35,690 nucleotides of DNA from Peptococcaceae bacterium UBA7185 (GTDB lineage: Bacteria; Bacillota; Peptococcia; Peptococcales; Peptococcaceae): assembly GCA_002491065.1 (NCBI GenBank), contig DKVF01000083.1, positions 7,426 to 43,115 of the forward strand, in the 5' to 3' direction. The notes beneath the pieces are model-generated. The model was not told the DNA's origin, ran no database searches, and saw nothing but the letters and a program-made list of their open reading frames with translations. The translations under genes and the position numbers were made by a program. Within the stretch, counting starts at the first letter, position 1, and every line of letters starts with the position of its first letter. Shown piece by piece: positions 24,174-32,156 of this stretch.

Positions 24174-24872
24174 ATGAAGACAGCGGCAATTATCTTGGCG
24201 GCAGGTTCGGGGAAACGCATGCAGGCAGGAAAAAATAAAGTATTCCTTACATTGCAGGGTAAAACAGTGCTGGAGCATACAGTGCAGGCTTTTCAGGAAA
24301 GCGCGCTGATAGACGGTATTCTGCTTGTCACAAAGGACACCGAAGCGGCATGGGTGGCACAACTGATACCGCAGAGCAAGTACGATAAAATTATCGGATA
24401 CACAATTGGCGGCAAAGAGCGGCAGGATTCGGTGCTGTGTGGGTTGGAGTATCTTCCTGCGGCGTATGAAAGGGTACTGATTCATGATGGCGCCCGTCCT
24501 TTTGTGACGGAAGCGCTCATTGAAAAACTGCTGGCTCAGATGACGCCTCAATGCGGGGTTATTGCCGGTGTGCCGGTAAAGGACACGATAAAGCGGGTAG
24601 ACGCGCAGGGGATGGTGCAGGAAACGCCGGCGCGCAGCCAGCTTTGGCAGGTGCAGACGCCGCAGTGCTTTTACAGAGCGGCTATTCTGGAGTGCTACCA
24701 AAGGGCGCAGGCCGATGGCTTTGCCGCCACGGATGATGCCTCGGTAGCAGAACAATACGGCTTGCCTGTGAAAGTGGAAGAAGCATATTATGAAAATATC
24801 AAACTGACGACACCGGAGGATTTGGAAACGGCGGGAATTTTTTATCAACGCGTGAGAAAACAGAAAAAGTGA
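24174..24872 (+). CDS. ispD: 2-C-methyl-D-erythritol 4-phosphate cytidylyltransferase
   Basis: The third step of the non-mevalonate isoprenoid pathway, transferring CMP to methylerythritol phosphate. The N-terminal nucleotide-binding loop is LAAGSGKRMQAGKNKVF (7-23), the conserved HDGARPF lies near residue 105, and the C-terminal TDDASVAE, then KLTTPEDLE, is typical. The 232-aa length is normal. AGGAGG lies 10 nt upstream. It precedes ispF almost without a gap, and the shared transcript would coordinate the two enzymes. Confidence 0.96.
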   Translation: MKTAAIILAAGSGKRMQAGKNKVFLTLQGKTVLEHTVQAFQESALIDGILLVTKDTEAAWVAQLIPQSKYDKIIGYTIGGKERQDSVLCGLEYLPAAYERVLIHDGARPFVTEALIEKLLAQMTPQCGVIAGVPVKDTIKRVDAQGMVQETPARSQLWQVQTPQCFYRAAILECYQRAQADGFAATDDASVAEQYGLPVKVEEAYYENIKLTTPEDLETAGIFYQRVRKQKK

Positions 24873-24883
24873 GGAAACATGTC

Positions 24884-25390
24884 ATGGACGAGATAAGGGT
24901 AGGTTTTGGATACGATGTACATCGTTTGGTGGAGGAACGCAAATTGATTTTGGGCGGTGTAGAGATTCCCTATGAAAAGGGCCTTTTAGGGCATTCCGAC
25001 GCAGATGTGCTGGTGCATGCATTGATGGATGCCATGCTGGGCGCTGCGGGAATGGGGGATATCGGTAGGCACTTTCCGGATAATGATGCTCAATATGCAG
25101 GAATCAGCAGTATGCTTTTGTTGCAGCGTGTGACGGAATTGTTGAAACAAGCAAACTATGAGGTAAACAATGTAGATGTGACAGTGGTGGCACAGCGGCC
25201 TAAGCTGGCAGGCTTTATTCCGCAGATGAAAGTCAATATCGCTGAGGTATTGCAGGTTGGGCAGGAAAAAATCAATGTAAAGGCTACCACTACGGAAAAA
25301 TTGGGCTTTACAGGGGAAGGCTTGGGTATTTCAGCTTATGCGGTCTGTACGATAAAAGCGTTGCAGCAGGAAAAGAGGCAGGGAGAATGA
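24884..25390 (+). CDS. ispF: 2-C-methyl-D-erythritol 2,4-cyclodiphosphate synthase
   Basis: Cyclises the CDP-methylerythritol 2-phosphate intermediate in isoprenoid synthesis. The zinc and active-site residues lie in GYDVHRL near the N-terminus, LLGHSDADVLVHALMDA, and IGRHFPD. The C-terminal KATTTEKLGFTGEGLGI is the CDP-binding signature. The frame is open from a GTG at 24869 that overlaps ispD, but GAGG at 24871-24874, 9 nt before ATG 24884, gives a standard 168-residue enzyme. Its stop overlaps the start of the acetyltransferase gene by 4 nt. Confidence 0.95.
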   Translation: MDEIRVGFGYDVHRLVEERKLILGGVEIPYEKGLLGHSDADVLVHALMDAMLGAAGMGDIGRHFPDNDAQYAGISSMLLLQRVTELLKQANYEVNNVDVTVVAQRPKLAGFIPQMKVNIAEVLQVGQEKINVKATTTEKLGFTGEGLGISAYAVCTIKALQQEKRQGE

Positions 25391-25896
25391 ACGACATTTC
25401 TATTCGCGCGATGCAGGAAAAGGACTGGCCCGCTGTAGCTGCTATTTATGAACAGGGGATTGTTGGACATAGAGCGACGTTTTCTTTGGAAGTACCTGCT
25501 TATGCCCAGTGGGATGAAGAGCATCACAAACACAGTCGTTTGGTAGCACAGAATAAAAATGGTGTGGTAATCGGTTGGGCGGTGATTGCGCCCAGCTTTG
25601 CCAGAGCTGTGTACTCTGGTGTGGCGGAAGTCAGCATCTATGTACATGAGGACTATCAACATCAAGGCGTGGGACAGTTATTATTGGAGGCTTTGGCGAA
25701 GGAAAGTGAGCGCAATGGAATTTGGACGTTGGAGGCGTTAATTTTTGATGATAATTTACCCAGCTTGGCGTTGTTTCAAAAATGTGGCTATGTAGAGTTG
25801 GGTGTGCGGCAGAAGCTGGGGTACGATACAGTCTTGCAGCGTTGGCGCAATGTGGCGCTTTTAGAACGGCGCAGTCAGAATGAAAAATTTATGTGA
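25387..25896 (+). CDS. GNAT-family N-acetyltransferase (phosphinothricin acetyltransferase-like)
   Basis: A 169-aa acetyl-CoA-dependent transferase. The N-terminal IRAMQEKDWPAVAAIYEQGI and RATFSLEVP match the Pat/Bar-like subgroup. The acetyl-CoA loop is VHEDYQHQGVGQLLLEAL, and the C-terminal NLPSLALFQKCGYVELGVR is typical. It overlaps ispF by 4 nt (ATGA), so it is co-translated with the isoprenoid genes; the link is probably only organisational. The natural substrate is probably an amino acid or amine and is not visible from sequence. Confidence 0.88.
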   Translation: MNDISIRAMQEKDWPAVAAIYEQGIVGHRATFSLEVPAYAQWDEEHHKHSRLVAQNKNGVVIGWAVIAPSFARAVYSGVAEVSIYVHEDYQHQGVGQLLLEALAKESERNGIWTLEALIFDDNLPSLALFQKCGYVELGVRQKLGYDTVLQRWRNVALLERRSQNEKFM

Positions 25897-26006
25897 GCGT
25901 TGCAAGAGAAAATCGAAGGAAGTTTTGGAAAACTTTTAGGATGAAAGCACCATCAAGGAATTATGAGGATTTTTTGTAGATTATGCACTCCAAAAGCAAA
26001 TTGTAC

Positions 26007-26036
26007 TTGACAAACTGCACTAGGATTACATAAAAT
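26007..26036 (+). promoter_or_regulatory. Promoter of the cysE-cysS T-box operon
   Basis: A perfect TTGACA (26007-26012), an 18-bp spacer and TAAAAT (26031-26036). Transcription would start near 26043, at the beginning of the T-box leader. The 110 bp before it, back to the acetyltransferase stop, contain only a weak stem near 25920-25940. Confidence 0.8.
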
Positions 26037-26042
26037 ACAACT

Positions 26043-26323
26043 AAGCCTTGCAAAAAATTAATATGCAACGACAGAGAATGGGCAGAGTATTTCTGTAGGA
26101 AGTGCCAGAGAGGGTTTGTCATTGGCTGGAAGCAAACCTGATGAAATACAGAGAGAAGTGCGCCCGGGAGTTGGCAGATCGAAGCTGCGTCGCAGTGGTA
26201 GACTGGTCCGTTTGGTCTCGTTATCGGCTATAGAGTGTTCCCGTGGTATTACACGGAGGACTAAACTAGAGTGGAATCACGGTCATGCGTCTCTAACAGA
26301 GGAGATGTATGACCGTTTTTTTA
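26043..26323 (+). ncRNA. T-box leader, cysteine-type (UGC specifier, tRNA-Cys acceptor match)
   Basis: A tRNA-sensing leader upstream of cysE-cysS. Stem I has GGGC (26080-26083) paired with GCCC (26162-26165). Above it is the specifier loop, with AGAGTA (26084-26089) opposite GAAG-TGC (26155-26161), then a stem TTTCTGTA (26090-26097) with TACAGAGA. TGC at 26159-26161 reads as a cysteine codon. The T-box itself is AGAGTGGAATCACGG near 26268-26282; its TGGA would pair with the UCCA end of tRNA-Cys, which has U at the discriminator. The competing terminator pairs ACGGTCAT (26279-26286) with ATGACCGT (26309-26316) before seven T. Uncharged tRNA-Cys should therefore switch the operon on. Confidence 0.88.
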
Positions 26324-26371
26324 AGGGATAAAAAGACAGAGGCGGTAATATGATAAATGAGGAGGTTTGCT

Positions 26372-27052
26372 ATGTTTGAGCAAATGCAGGAGGACATTCA
26401 GGTAGTATTTGAGCGAGATCCAGCAGCAAAAACAAAGATTGAAGTGCTGCTGAACTATCCCGGTTTGCATGCAATTTGGATACAGCGGGGAATCACCCAT
26501 AAGTTGTATCAAAAGAAGCACTTTGTATTGGCGCGCTTTATTTCCCAGGTAGCCCGTTTTTTCACACAGGTGGAGATTCATCCTGGTGCGCAGCTGGGGA
26601 GACGGCTGTTTATTGACCATGGCGCAGGTATCGTCATCGGGGAAACTGCGGAGATCGGCGATGATGTCACGTTATATCAAGGTGTAACCTTAGGCGGTAC
26701 TGGAAAGGAAAGCGGGAAACGTCACCCTACTTTGGGCAATGATGTCGTGGTTGGCGCCGGAGCAAAGGTTTTGGGCTCTTTTCGCGTAGGCAACAATGTA
26801 AAAATTGGTGCTGGTTCTGTGGTTCTGAAACCGGTGCCAGATAACTGTACGGTGGTAGGCATTCCCGGTAGAGTCGTAGCCAAAGACGGACAGAGTTTAC
26901 AGCACGATGCCGAATTGAAGAAAAAGCATCAGGCTGACTTGGCGCATGATAAGCTGCCCGACCCGGTAGAGGATGCACTGGAATGTATGCAAAATAAAAT
27001 TAAGGAATTGGAAGCAAAAGTGAAGCATTGGGAGGATACCAAAAATGAATAA
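26372..27052 (+). CDS. cysE: Serine O-acetyltransferase
   Basis: Makes O-acetylserine from serine and acetyl-CoA, the committed step of cysteine synthesis. The N-terminal helical region (FERDPAAKTKIEVLLNYPGLHAIWIQRGI) is followed by left-handed beta-helix hexapeptide repeats (IDHGAGIVIGETAEIGDDVTLYQGV, then GNDVVVGAGAKVLG). The catalytic histidines lie in IDHGAG and KRHPTLG. After the VVGIPGRVV turn comes a charged helical tail of about 45 residues, longer than usual. An in-frame ATG at 26357 precedes the GAGGAGG ribosome binding site, so ATG 26372 is the true start. It is controlled by the cysteine T-box and overlaps cysS. Confidence 0.95.
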   Translation: MFEQMQEDIQVVFERDPAAKTKIEVLLNYPGLHAIWIQRGITHKLYQKKHFVLARFISQVARFFTQVEIHPGAQLGRRLFIDHGAGIVIGETAEIGDDVTLYQGVTLGGTGKESGKRHPTLGNDVVVGAGAKVLGSFRVGNNVKIGAGSVVLKPVPDNCTVVGIPGRVVAKDGQSLQHDAELKKKHQADLAHDKLPDPVEDALECMQNKIKELEAKVKHWEDTKNE

Positions 27053-28466
27053 ACCGATTATGGTGCATAACACTTTGAACAATTGCAAGATGGAACTGAA
27101 AACGCTGGAACCGGGTAAAGTAAAGATGTATGTATGCGGTCCCACCACCTATAACTACATTCATTTGGGCAATGCCCGTCCTATTGTGGTGTTCGATACG
27201 ATTCGCCGCTATTTAACTTACTGTGGCTATGAAGTGACCTATATTCAAAATTTCACCGATGTGGATGATAAAATTATCAAGCGCGCCAATGAAGAAAAAG
27301 ATGATCCCATCAAGCTGGCAGCTCGTTATATTGATGAGTTTTTCAAAGATGTGAATGCGTTAAATGTGCTGCCGGCCACAAAATATCCTAAGGTAAGCGA
27401 GCATATGCAGGATATCATTGATTTTGTGCAGCGCATTATCAATGTTGGCTACGGCTATGAGCTGGATGGCGATGTGTATTTTTCTGTGCGCAAATATGCA
27501 GAATATGGCAAGCTGTCCGGGCGCAATCTGGACGATATGCAGGCAGGAGCCCGTGTAGACGTAGATACCCGCAAACAAGATCCTATGGATTTTGCGTTGT
27601 GGAAAAGCGCGAAGCCCGGTGAACCTGCTTGGGACAGTCCATGGGGAAAAGGGCGTCCCGGTTGGCATATTGAATGCTCTGCTATGAGCTGCAAATATCT
27701 GGGCGAGCAATTTGACATTCACGGTGGTGGGCAGGATTTGATTTTCCCGCACCATGAAAACGAGATTGCCCAAACCGAATGCGTCACCGGCAAGCCGATG
27801 GCCAATTACTGGCTGCATAATGGATTCATTACCATTAATTCGGAGAAAATGTCCAAATCGCTGGGGAACTTTTTCCTGCTGCGCGATATTCTGGACAAAT
27901 TCGATGCAGAAACAGTGCGTTTCTATTTGCTGTCGGTACAATATCGCAGTCCTTTGGATTTTGATGATGAAAAGCTGCAGGTAGCGCAGAAAGGGCTGGA
28001 ACGGCTGAAAAACTGCTACAATGGACTTCATAGTGGTCTGCAGATGGCGAAGACAGAAAATACCGCTGCCGGTGCAGAGCTGCTGCAAAAGATAAAAGCT
28101 CTGGAGGAAGCTTTCCAAGACGCGATGAACGATGATTTCAACACAGCGTTGGCCAGCGCTGCACTGTTTGATATGGCACGGGAAATCAATACCTATCTGA
28201 AAGAAACCACACTGGATCGGCAGGCAATGCAGAAAGTGTCAGAGGTATATACGACACTGCTGAGCATTATGGGTTTGGATTTTGCAGCCAAAGAGGATGA
28301 AAATGATGGCTTGACAGAAGCTTTGATGCAATTACTAATTGATTTGCGCAAACAGGCGCGTCAGGAGAAAAATTACGCGATGGCAGATCAGATCCGTAAT
28401 CAGTTAAACGAAATTGGCGTGATTTTAGAAGATACCAAACAGGGTACCACGTGGAAACGCAAATAG
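27045..28466 (+). CDS. cysS: Cysteinyl-tRNA synthetase
   Basis: A class I synthetase charging tRNA-Cys. The zinc site begins with the cysteine in MYVCGPTTYNYIHLGNARP, which also contains the HIGH-like motif. Further zinc ligands lie in WHIECSAM and HHENEIAQTECVTG, and KMSKSLGN is the ATP loop. The anticodon-binding C-terminal domain (AEALMQLLIDLRKQARQEKNYAMADQIRNQL) is complete and the 473-aa length is standard. The start at 27045 overlaps the last 8 bases of cysE and is preceded by GGAGG. The T-box senses the substrate of this enzyme. Confidence 0.97.
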   Translation: MNKPIMVHNTLNNCKMELKTLEPGKVKMYVCGPTTYNYIHLGNARPIVVFDTIRRYLTYCGYEVTYIQNFTDVDDKIIKRANEEKDDPIKLAARYIDEFFKDVNALNVLPATKYPKVSEHMQDIIDFVQRIINVGYGYELDGDVYFSVRKYAEYGKLSGRNLDDMQAGARVDVDTRKQDPMDFALWKSAKPGEPAWDSPWGKGRPGWHIECSAMSCKYLGEQFDIHGGGQDLIFPHHENEIAQTECVTGKPMANYWLHNGFITINSEKMSKSLGNFFLLRDILDKFDAETVRFYLLSVQYRSPLDFDDEKLQVAQKGLERLKNCYNGLHSGLQMAKTENTAAGAELLQKIKALEEAFQDAMNDDFNTALASAALFDMAREINTYLKETTLDRQAMQKVSEVYTTLLSIMGLDFAAKEDENDGLTEALMQLLIDLRKQARQEKNYAMADQIRNQLNEIGVILEDTKQGTTWKRK

Positions 28467-28532
28467 ATAAATTGGTGAGTTATAAAATATGAATTTGCGG
28501 TGAGTTTCCAATAATTTTAAGTACAAAAAGAA

Positions 28533-28580
28533 GCCACTCAGCGAATGAGAAATCTATCAATCATTTGCTGAGCGGTTTTT
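28533..28580. terminator. Terminator between convergent cysS and trpS
   Basis: GCCACTCAGCGAATGA (28533-28548) pairs with 28561-28576 with two wobbles and one mismatch, then TTTTT. It is oriented for cysS; the A-rich left flank could also serve trpS. Confidence 0.75.
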
Positions 28581-28606
28581 CAGTTGCATATTTTTTGCGG
28601 AACTTT

Positions 28607-29599
28607 TTATACAGTCAGGAACATGGCATCTTTTACTTTGCGTACAGTTTCATTGCCGATTTCGCAGGCTTTGGCGGTACCAGTGTTGATGATATCCCGC
28701 ACTTCATCGCGATGGGCTTCGTAATAAGCCCGTCTTTCACGGAATGGGTCCAGTAAATTGTTCAGACTCTCCGCCAGCTTTTTCTTACAAGCCACGCAGC
28801 CGATTGCACCTTTGCGGCACATATCACAGATATCGTCGTATTCATTGGCGGTGAAGGTCTGATGATATTTATTCACCACACATACTTCTGGATGGCCTGG
28901 ATCGCTGGCTTTGATGCGGGCGGGGTCAGTCACAGCAGTTTTCACTTTGCGCGTCACTTCTTCCGCAGAATCAGACAGATAAATCGCGTTGCCCAAGCTT
29001 TTCCCCATTTTAGCATTGCCGTCCAGTCCCATCAGGCGAGAACAGCTGCTCAATATGTGTTGAGGTTCTTTCAATACTGGCGCATACATTTCGTTAAAAC
29101 GGCGTACTAATTTGCGTGTGAGCTCCATATGGGGCAGTTGGTCTTCTCCTACTGGCACCAGATCGGCATTGCAGAAAGTGATATCGGCAGATTGGCTCAC
29201 CGGATAACCTAAAAAACCATAGGTGAGGTCATCATAGCCGTATTGAGCCGCTTCTGTCTTAATGGTAGGATTGTGTCGCAAGGTATTGACGCTCACCAGC
29301 AGGGAGTAATATTGTGTTAATTCGGCAATAGCCGGTACATGAGATTGCTGAACCAAAGTGATCTTGTTGGGGTCCAAGCCCACAGAGAGATTATCCATTG
29401 CCACTTCATAAATGCTGTCATGTATTAATTGAGGCCGTTCAAAATGTGTGGTCAGAGCTTGAATATCGGCGATGAGAATGAAGCTTTCATATTCATCCTG
29501 TAATTTTACACGGTTTTGTAAACTGCCTACATAATGGCCGATATGCAATTTACCGGTGGGGCGGTCCCCAGTCAAAATACGTTTTTTTGTTTGTTCCAT
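28607..29599 (-). CDS. trpS: Tryptophanyl-tRNA synthetase with [4Fe-4S]-type cysteine cluster
   Basis: A class I synthetase charging tRNA-Trp. The HIGH motif is in GDRPTGKLHIGHYVG (11-25) and the KMSKS motif is KMGKSLGN (197-204). The C-terminal anticodon-binding part has C240, C261, C268 and C271 (spacing x20, x6, x2), close to the x22, x6, x2 pattern I recall for the iron-sulfur TrpRS of Thermotoga. The 330-aa length is normal. AAGGAG precedes the ATG. A perfect consensus promoter lies about 110 bp upstream, and no T-box or trp leader is visible. It belongs to the group of bacterial TrpRS found mainly in anaerobes. Confidence 0.95.
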   Translation of the reverse strand: MEQTKKRILTGDRPTGKLHIGHYVGSLQNRVKLQDEYESFILIADIQALTTHFERPQLIHDSIYEVAMDNLSVGLDPNKITLVQQSHVPAIAELTQYYSLLVSVNTLRHNPTIKTEAAQYGYDDLTYGFLGYPVSQSADITFCNADLVPVGEDQLPHMELTRKLVRRFNEMYAPVLKEPQHILSSCSRLMGLDGNAKMGKSLGNAIYLSDSAEEVTRKVKTAVTDPARIKASDPGHPEVCVVNKYHQTFTANEYDDICDMCRKGAIGCVACKKKLAESLNNLLDPFRERRAYYEAHRDEVRDIINTGTAKACEIGNETVRKVKDAMFLTV

Positions 29600-29717
29600 A
29601 TTGGTCAGAACTCCTTATATCGAAATTTTTGGTGCATAGTTAATATATATGACAGGACTATTCCCGAAACAAAAAGGAAACAGAGAAATAGTACAATCAA
29701 AAAGTATTTATTTAAAA

Positions 29718-29746
29718 ATTATAAAGTGAAATAGATTCTTTGTCAA
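29718..29746 (-). promoter_or_regulatory. Consensus promoter of trpS
   Basis: On the minus strand, perfect TTGACA (29746-29741) and TATAAT (29723-29718) are separated by exactly 17 bp. It is the best promoter match in the window. Confidence 0.85.
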
Positions 29747-29865
29747 TAAAGGAACGAGAGCAGGACACGCCGATCTTATAAAATATGGGAATGCCGAAAG
29801 AACAGCAGGATTTCCACAAATCTTCTAGAATATTCCAAGTATAGCAAGTTGTCGGAAAGACAGGC

Positions 29866-30624
29866 TCAGAGGGGTTGTTTGTCTTCCGGCTGCGTTTCCG
29901 GCATATATTTGCGGTAGCGATGGGGCATATATCCTGCCTGTAGTTTGGCATTGCTGCGTTGGGAGATGGTGATGGTGTGAAAATAGCGGCGAAAGAGTTC
30001 GATACAGTTGTCGTGACAATTTTGCAGCAGATGCTGTGCGTCCTCCTGTGTGAAAGGAATCATGATACTGTGGTGTAGGTTATAGACCAGGGCATATTGC
30101 CGTTTTTCATCAAAGACAATCATTTTTTGGTCAGAAAAGCGCCGTTCCAGATGGGGCTGCAGCAGAGGCAGCTGGTTATGATCTGGAGCAAAGCAGGCAT
30201 AAAAGACCAGAGGCTCGATTTCTTGAAATCGTAAAAAGCCTTTCATATGGTCCAGTTCAAGCTTCACCTTGCGGCAGGTATCATCCACCTGACGGATGAT
30301 AGGATGATGTTTGGCCAGATTGACAGCGGCACCCTGCTGGTAACATAAGCGAAGATATTGCAGCCCCAGAAAATCACATCGGGGTAGCTCGCTGAGATAG
30401 AGCAGGTACAAATTGCGCATGGTTTGTGACGACAGGGTTTGCTGTACAGATGTGACAATGCGCTGTGCCTTATCCTCCTCAGTGGAAATGTCGTGCGGCT
30501 TGCTGAGCAAGTCAGGCTGATAATGTGTCTGGCGGCAAATGTCATAGATATCTTTATCTTTGTAGGCATAAAAATAAGCGGTGAGCAGTCCGTCAAAACT
30601 GCCGTCATATAAATATGTGCGCAT
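29866..30624 (-). CDS. TIGR03915-like DNA metabolism protein, partner of the radical SAM gene
   Basis: A 252-aa soluble protein beginning with YLYDGSFDGLLTAYFYAY, the hallmark of the TIGR03915 family, which in many bacteria is fused to a uracil-DNA glycosylase-like domain. Here no such domain is attached; the protein ends after residues resembling ERRFSDQKMIVFDEKRQYALVYN and a tail with YMPHRYRKYMPE. An AAGGAG ribosome binding site supports the ATG at 30624. It is downstream of the radical SAM gene on the same strand with a 78-bp gap that carries a parS site. Its molecular function is not established; a role in DNA repair or modification is inferred from the pairing. Confidence 0.82.
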   Translation of the reverse strand: MRTYLYDGSFDGLLTAYFYAYKDKDIYDICRQTHYQPDLLSKPHDISTEEDKAQRIVTSVQQTLSSQTMRNLYLLYLSELPRCDFLGLQYLRLCYQQGAAVNLAKHHPIIRQVDDTCRKVKLELDHMKGFLRFQEIEPLVFYACFAPDHNQLPLLQPHLERRFSDQKMIVFDEKRQYALVYNLHHSIMIPFTQEDAQHLLQNCHDNCIELFRRYFHTITISQRSNAKLQAGYMPHRYRKYMPETQPEDKQPL

Positions 30625-30647
30625 AGGTTTGCTCCTTTCTGCAAAAT

Positions 30648-30663
30648 TGTTTCACGTGAAACA
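30648..30663. other. parS chromosome-segregation site
   Basis: TGTTTCACGTGAAACA is a perfect palindrome and an exact match to the Bacillota ParB/Spo0J consensus TGTTNCACGTGAAACA. The symmetry extends 3 bp further on each side (30645-30666). It lies in the 78-bp gap between the radical SAM and TIGR03915-like genes. Confidence 0.92.
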
Positions 30664-30702
30664 ATTGCAAAAATAATGGAATGACTAAAAAACAGGCCCG
30701 GC

Positions 30703-32037
30703 TCAGAAAACCGGAAGCAAATCGGTTGCAGTGTTTGCAGACGCTTTGGGAAAAAATGCCTGGTCCGGCAGCACCTCCACCTGCGGTGTTTGCACGGCAG
30801 GTTCCTCGAAAAAACTGAGCTGTTGATAGGGAGAACGGACTTTGGGTTTCAATGCCCGCAAGATCAGATCTGGCTGCGGGTCCTTCACTCGATAGTATTT
30901 GCCTTTGCAGGTGATGAAATATTGAGCCCGCTTTAAGGACACATGCATGCGCAGCAAATCATCAAAATCCAGACGCGCCGTTTTCCGAGCGCTGACAATA
31001 CGCTGTACACAGCGCACGCCTAACCCCGGCACTCGCAGCAATTGTTTATAGGGCGCAGCATTGATTTCCATGGGAAATTGTTCAGGATGGCGAATGGCCC
31101 ATATCACTTTGGGATCAAAGTCCGGGTCAAAGTTGGGATTGCTTTCATCCAATAGCTCCTGTGCCTGAAAGCCGTAAAAGCGCATCAGCCAATCGGCCTG
31201 ATACAGTCTGTTTTCCCGCAGCATGGGAGGTTGGGCGATTTGCGGCAAGCGGGAATCCTGATTGACTGGCACATAGGCAGAAAAATAGACGCGCTTCATA
31301 GAAAATTTTTGGTACAGCGCAGCGGAGAGCCGTAAGATTTGCAAATCATTGTCAGCAGATGCTCCCACAATCATTTGTGTGGTCTGCCCTGCAGGAACAA
31401 ATGTCGGTGTTTTGCGCGCCAGAGCGCGTGTTTCACGATGCTGAACGATTTCCTGATGAATTTGCTGCATGGGCAACAAAATATGCTGTTTTTGTTTTTC
31501 TGGCGCTAAAAAAGTTAGCGATTTTTCGGAAGGCAGTTCCATATTGATGCTGAGCCGGTCAGCTACTTGTCCGGCCCGTTGAATCAGCCGGGGATCAGCG
31601 CCGGGAATGCCTTTGAGATGAATATAACCGTGAAATTGTTTCTGATAGCGCAGGTTTTCAACGATCTGTACCAGAAGTTCCATGGTGTAATTGGGAGAAC
31701 TGACTATGGCAGAGCTCAAAAATAATCCTTCAATATAGTTGCGGCGATAAAAATCCATCGTCAGATTGACAATTTCTTCTACTGTAAACATGGCGCGGGG
31801 CTTATCGTTGGAGCGGCGATTTAAACAATAGGCGCAGTCATAGATACAGTTATTGGTCATAAGAATTTTAAGCAATGAGATGCAGCGTCCATCAGCGCTG
31901 AAAGAATGACAGATACCGGCTTTTGCTGCTGAGCCTAGTGTGCCCTTGGCTCCCTGGCGCGTAGAGCCGGAGGAGGAACAGGACACGTCATATTTTGCAG
32001 CGTCGGCCAGGATTGTTAATTTGTCCATTAGATTCAT
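30703..32037 (-). CDS. Radical SAM putative DNA modification/repair protein (TIGR03916-like)
   Basis: A 444-aa radical SAM enzyme with the cluster motif C64-x3-C68-x2-C71 (CIYDCAYC), preceded by the Ser/Cys-rich VSCSSSGSTRQGAKGTLG and followed by RRSNDKPRAMFTVEEIV. A C-terminal helix-hairpin-helix (YKQLLRVPGLGVRCVQRIVSAR) suggests DNA binding, and the last 60 residues are variable. This is the family recurrently linked to a uracil-DNA glycosylase domain and TIGR03915. The start at 32037 has GGGAG 9 nt upstream. It is probably co-transcribed with the next gene despite the parS between them. The reaction is unknown. Confidence 0.88.
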   Translation of the reverse strand: MNLMDKLTILADAAKYDVSCSSSGSTRQGAKGTLGSAAKAGICHSFSADGRCISLLKILMTNNCIYDCAYCLNRRSNDKPRAMFTVEEIVNLTMDFYRRNYIEGLFLSSAIVSSPNYTMELLVQIVENLRYQKQFHGYIHLKGIPGADPRLIQRAGQVADRLSINMELPSEKSLTFLAPEKQKQHILLPMQQIHQEIVQHRETRALARKTPTFVPAGQTTQMIVGASADNDLQILRLSAALYQKFSMKRVYFSAYVPVNQDSRLPQIAQPPMLRENRLYQADWLMRFYGFQAQELLDESNPNFDPDFDPKVIWAIRHPEQFPMEINAAPYKQLLRVPGLGVRCVQRIVSARKTARLDFDDLLRMHVSLKRAQYFITCKGKYYRVKDPQPDLILRALKPKVRSPYQQLSFFEEPAVQTPQVEVLPDQAFFPKASANTATDLLPVF

Positions 32038-32087
32038 AAAAGATACTCCCGAAAAAGAAAATGTAAAAAGAATATATGTTTGGTTCT

Positions 32088-32116
32088 ATAATAAAACATT
32101 TGTTTGCATTTTGCAA
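32088..32116 (-). promoter_or_regulatory. Promoter of the radical SAM gene
   Basis: On the minus strand, TTGCAA (32116-32111) and TATTAT (32093-32088) are separated by 17 bp, about 50 bp before the start codon. The region is shared with divergent comF. Confidence 0.6.
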
Positions 32117-32156
32117 GAAAAATTTTATTAAAAAACGAGATGGGAGGGGGAATGTT

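Noticed and set aside
24012..24848. 278-aa minus-strand open frame
   Set aside because: It spans antisense of the PIN/TRAM end, a terminator and ispD; ispD has complete motifs on the other strand.
26116..26331. 71-aa plus-strand frame upstream of cysE
   Set aside because: It runs through the T-box leader and terminator; RNA structure explains the sequence better.
27360..28118. 252-aa minus-strand open frame
   Set aside because: Antisense to cysS, which has all its catalytic motifs.
31430..31447. Second TGTTTCAC near the parS site
   Set aside because: Only the left half matches; the right half (GATGCTGA) has no symmetry, and it lies inside the radical SAM coding sequence.
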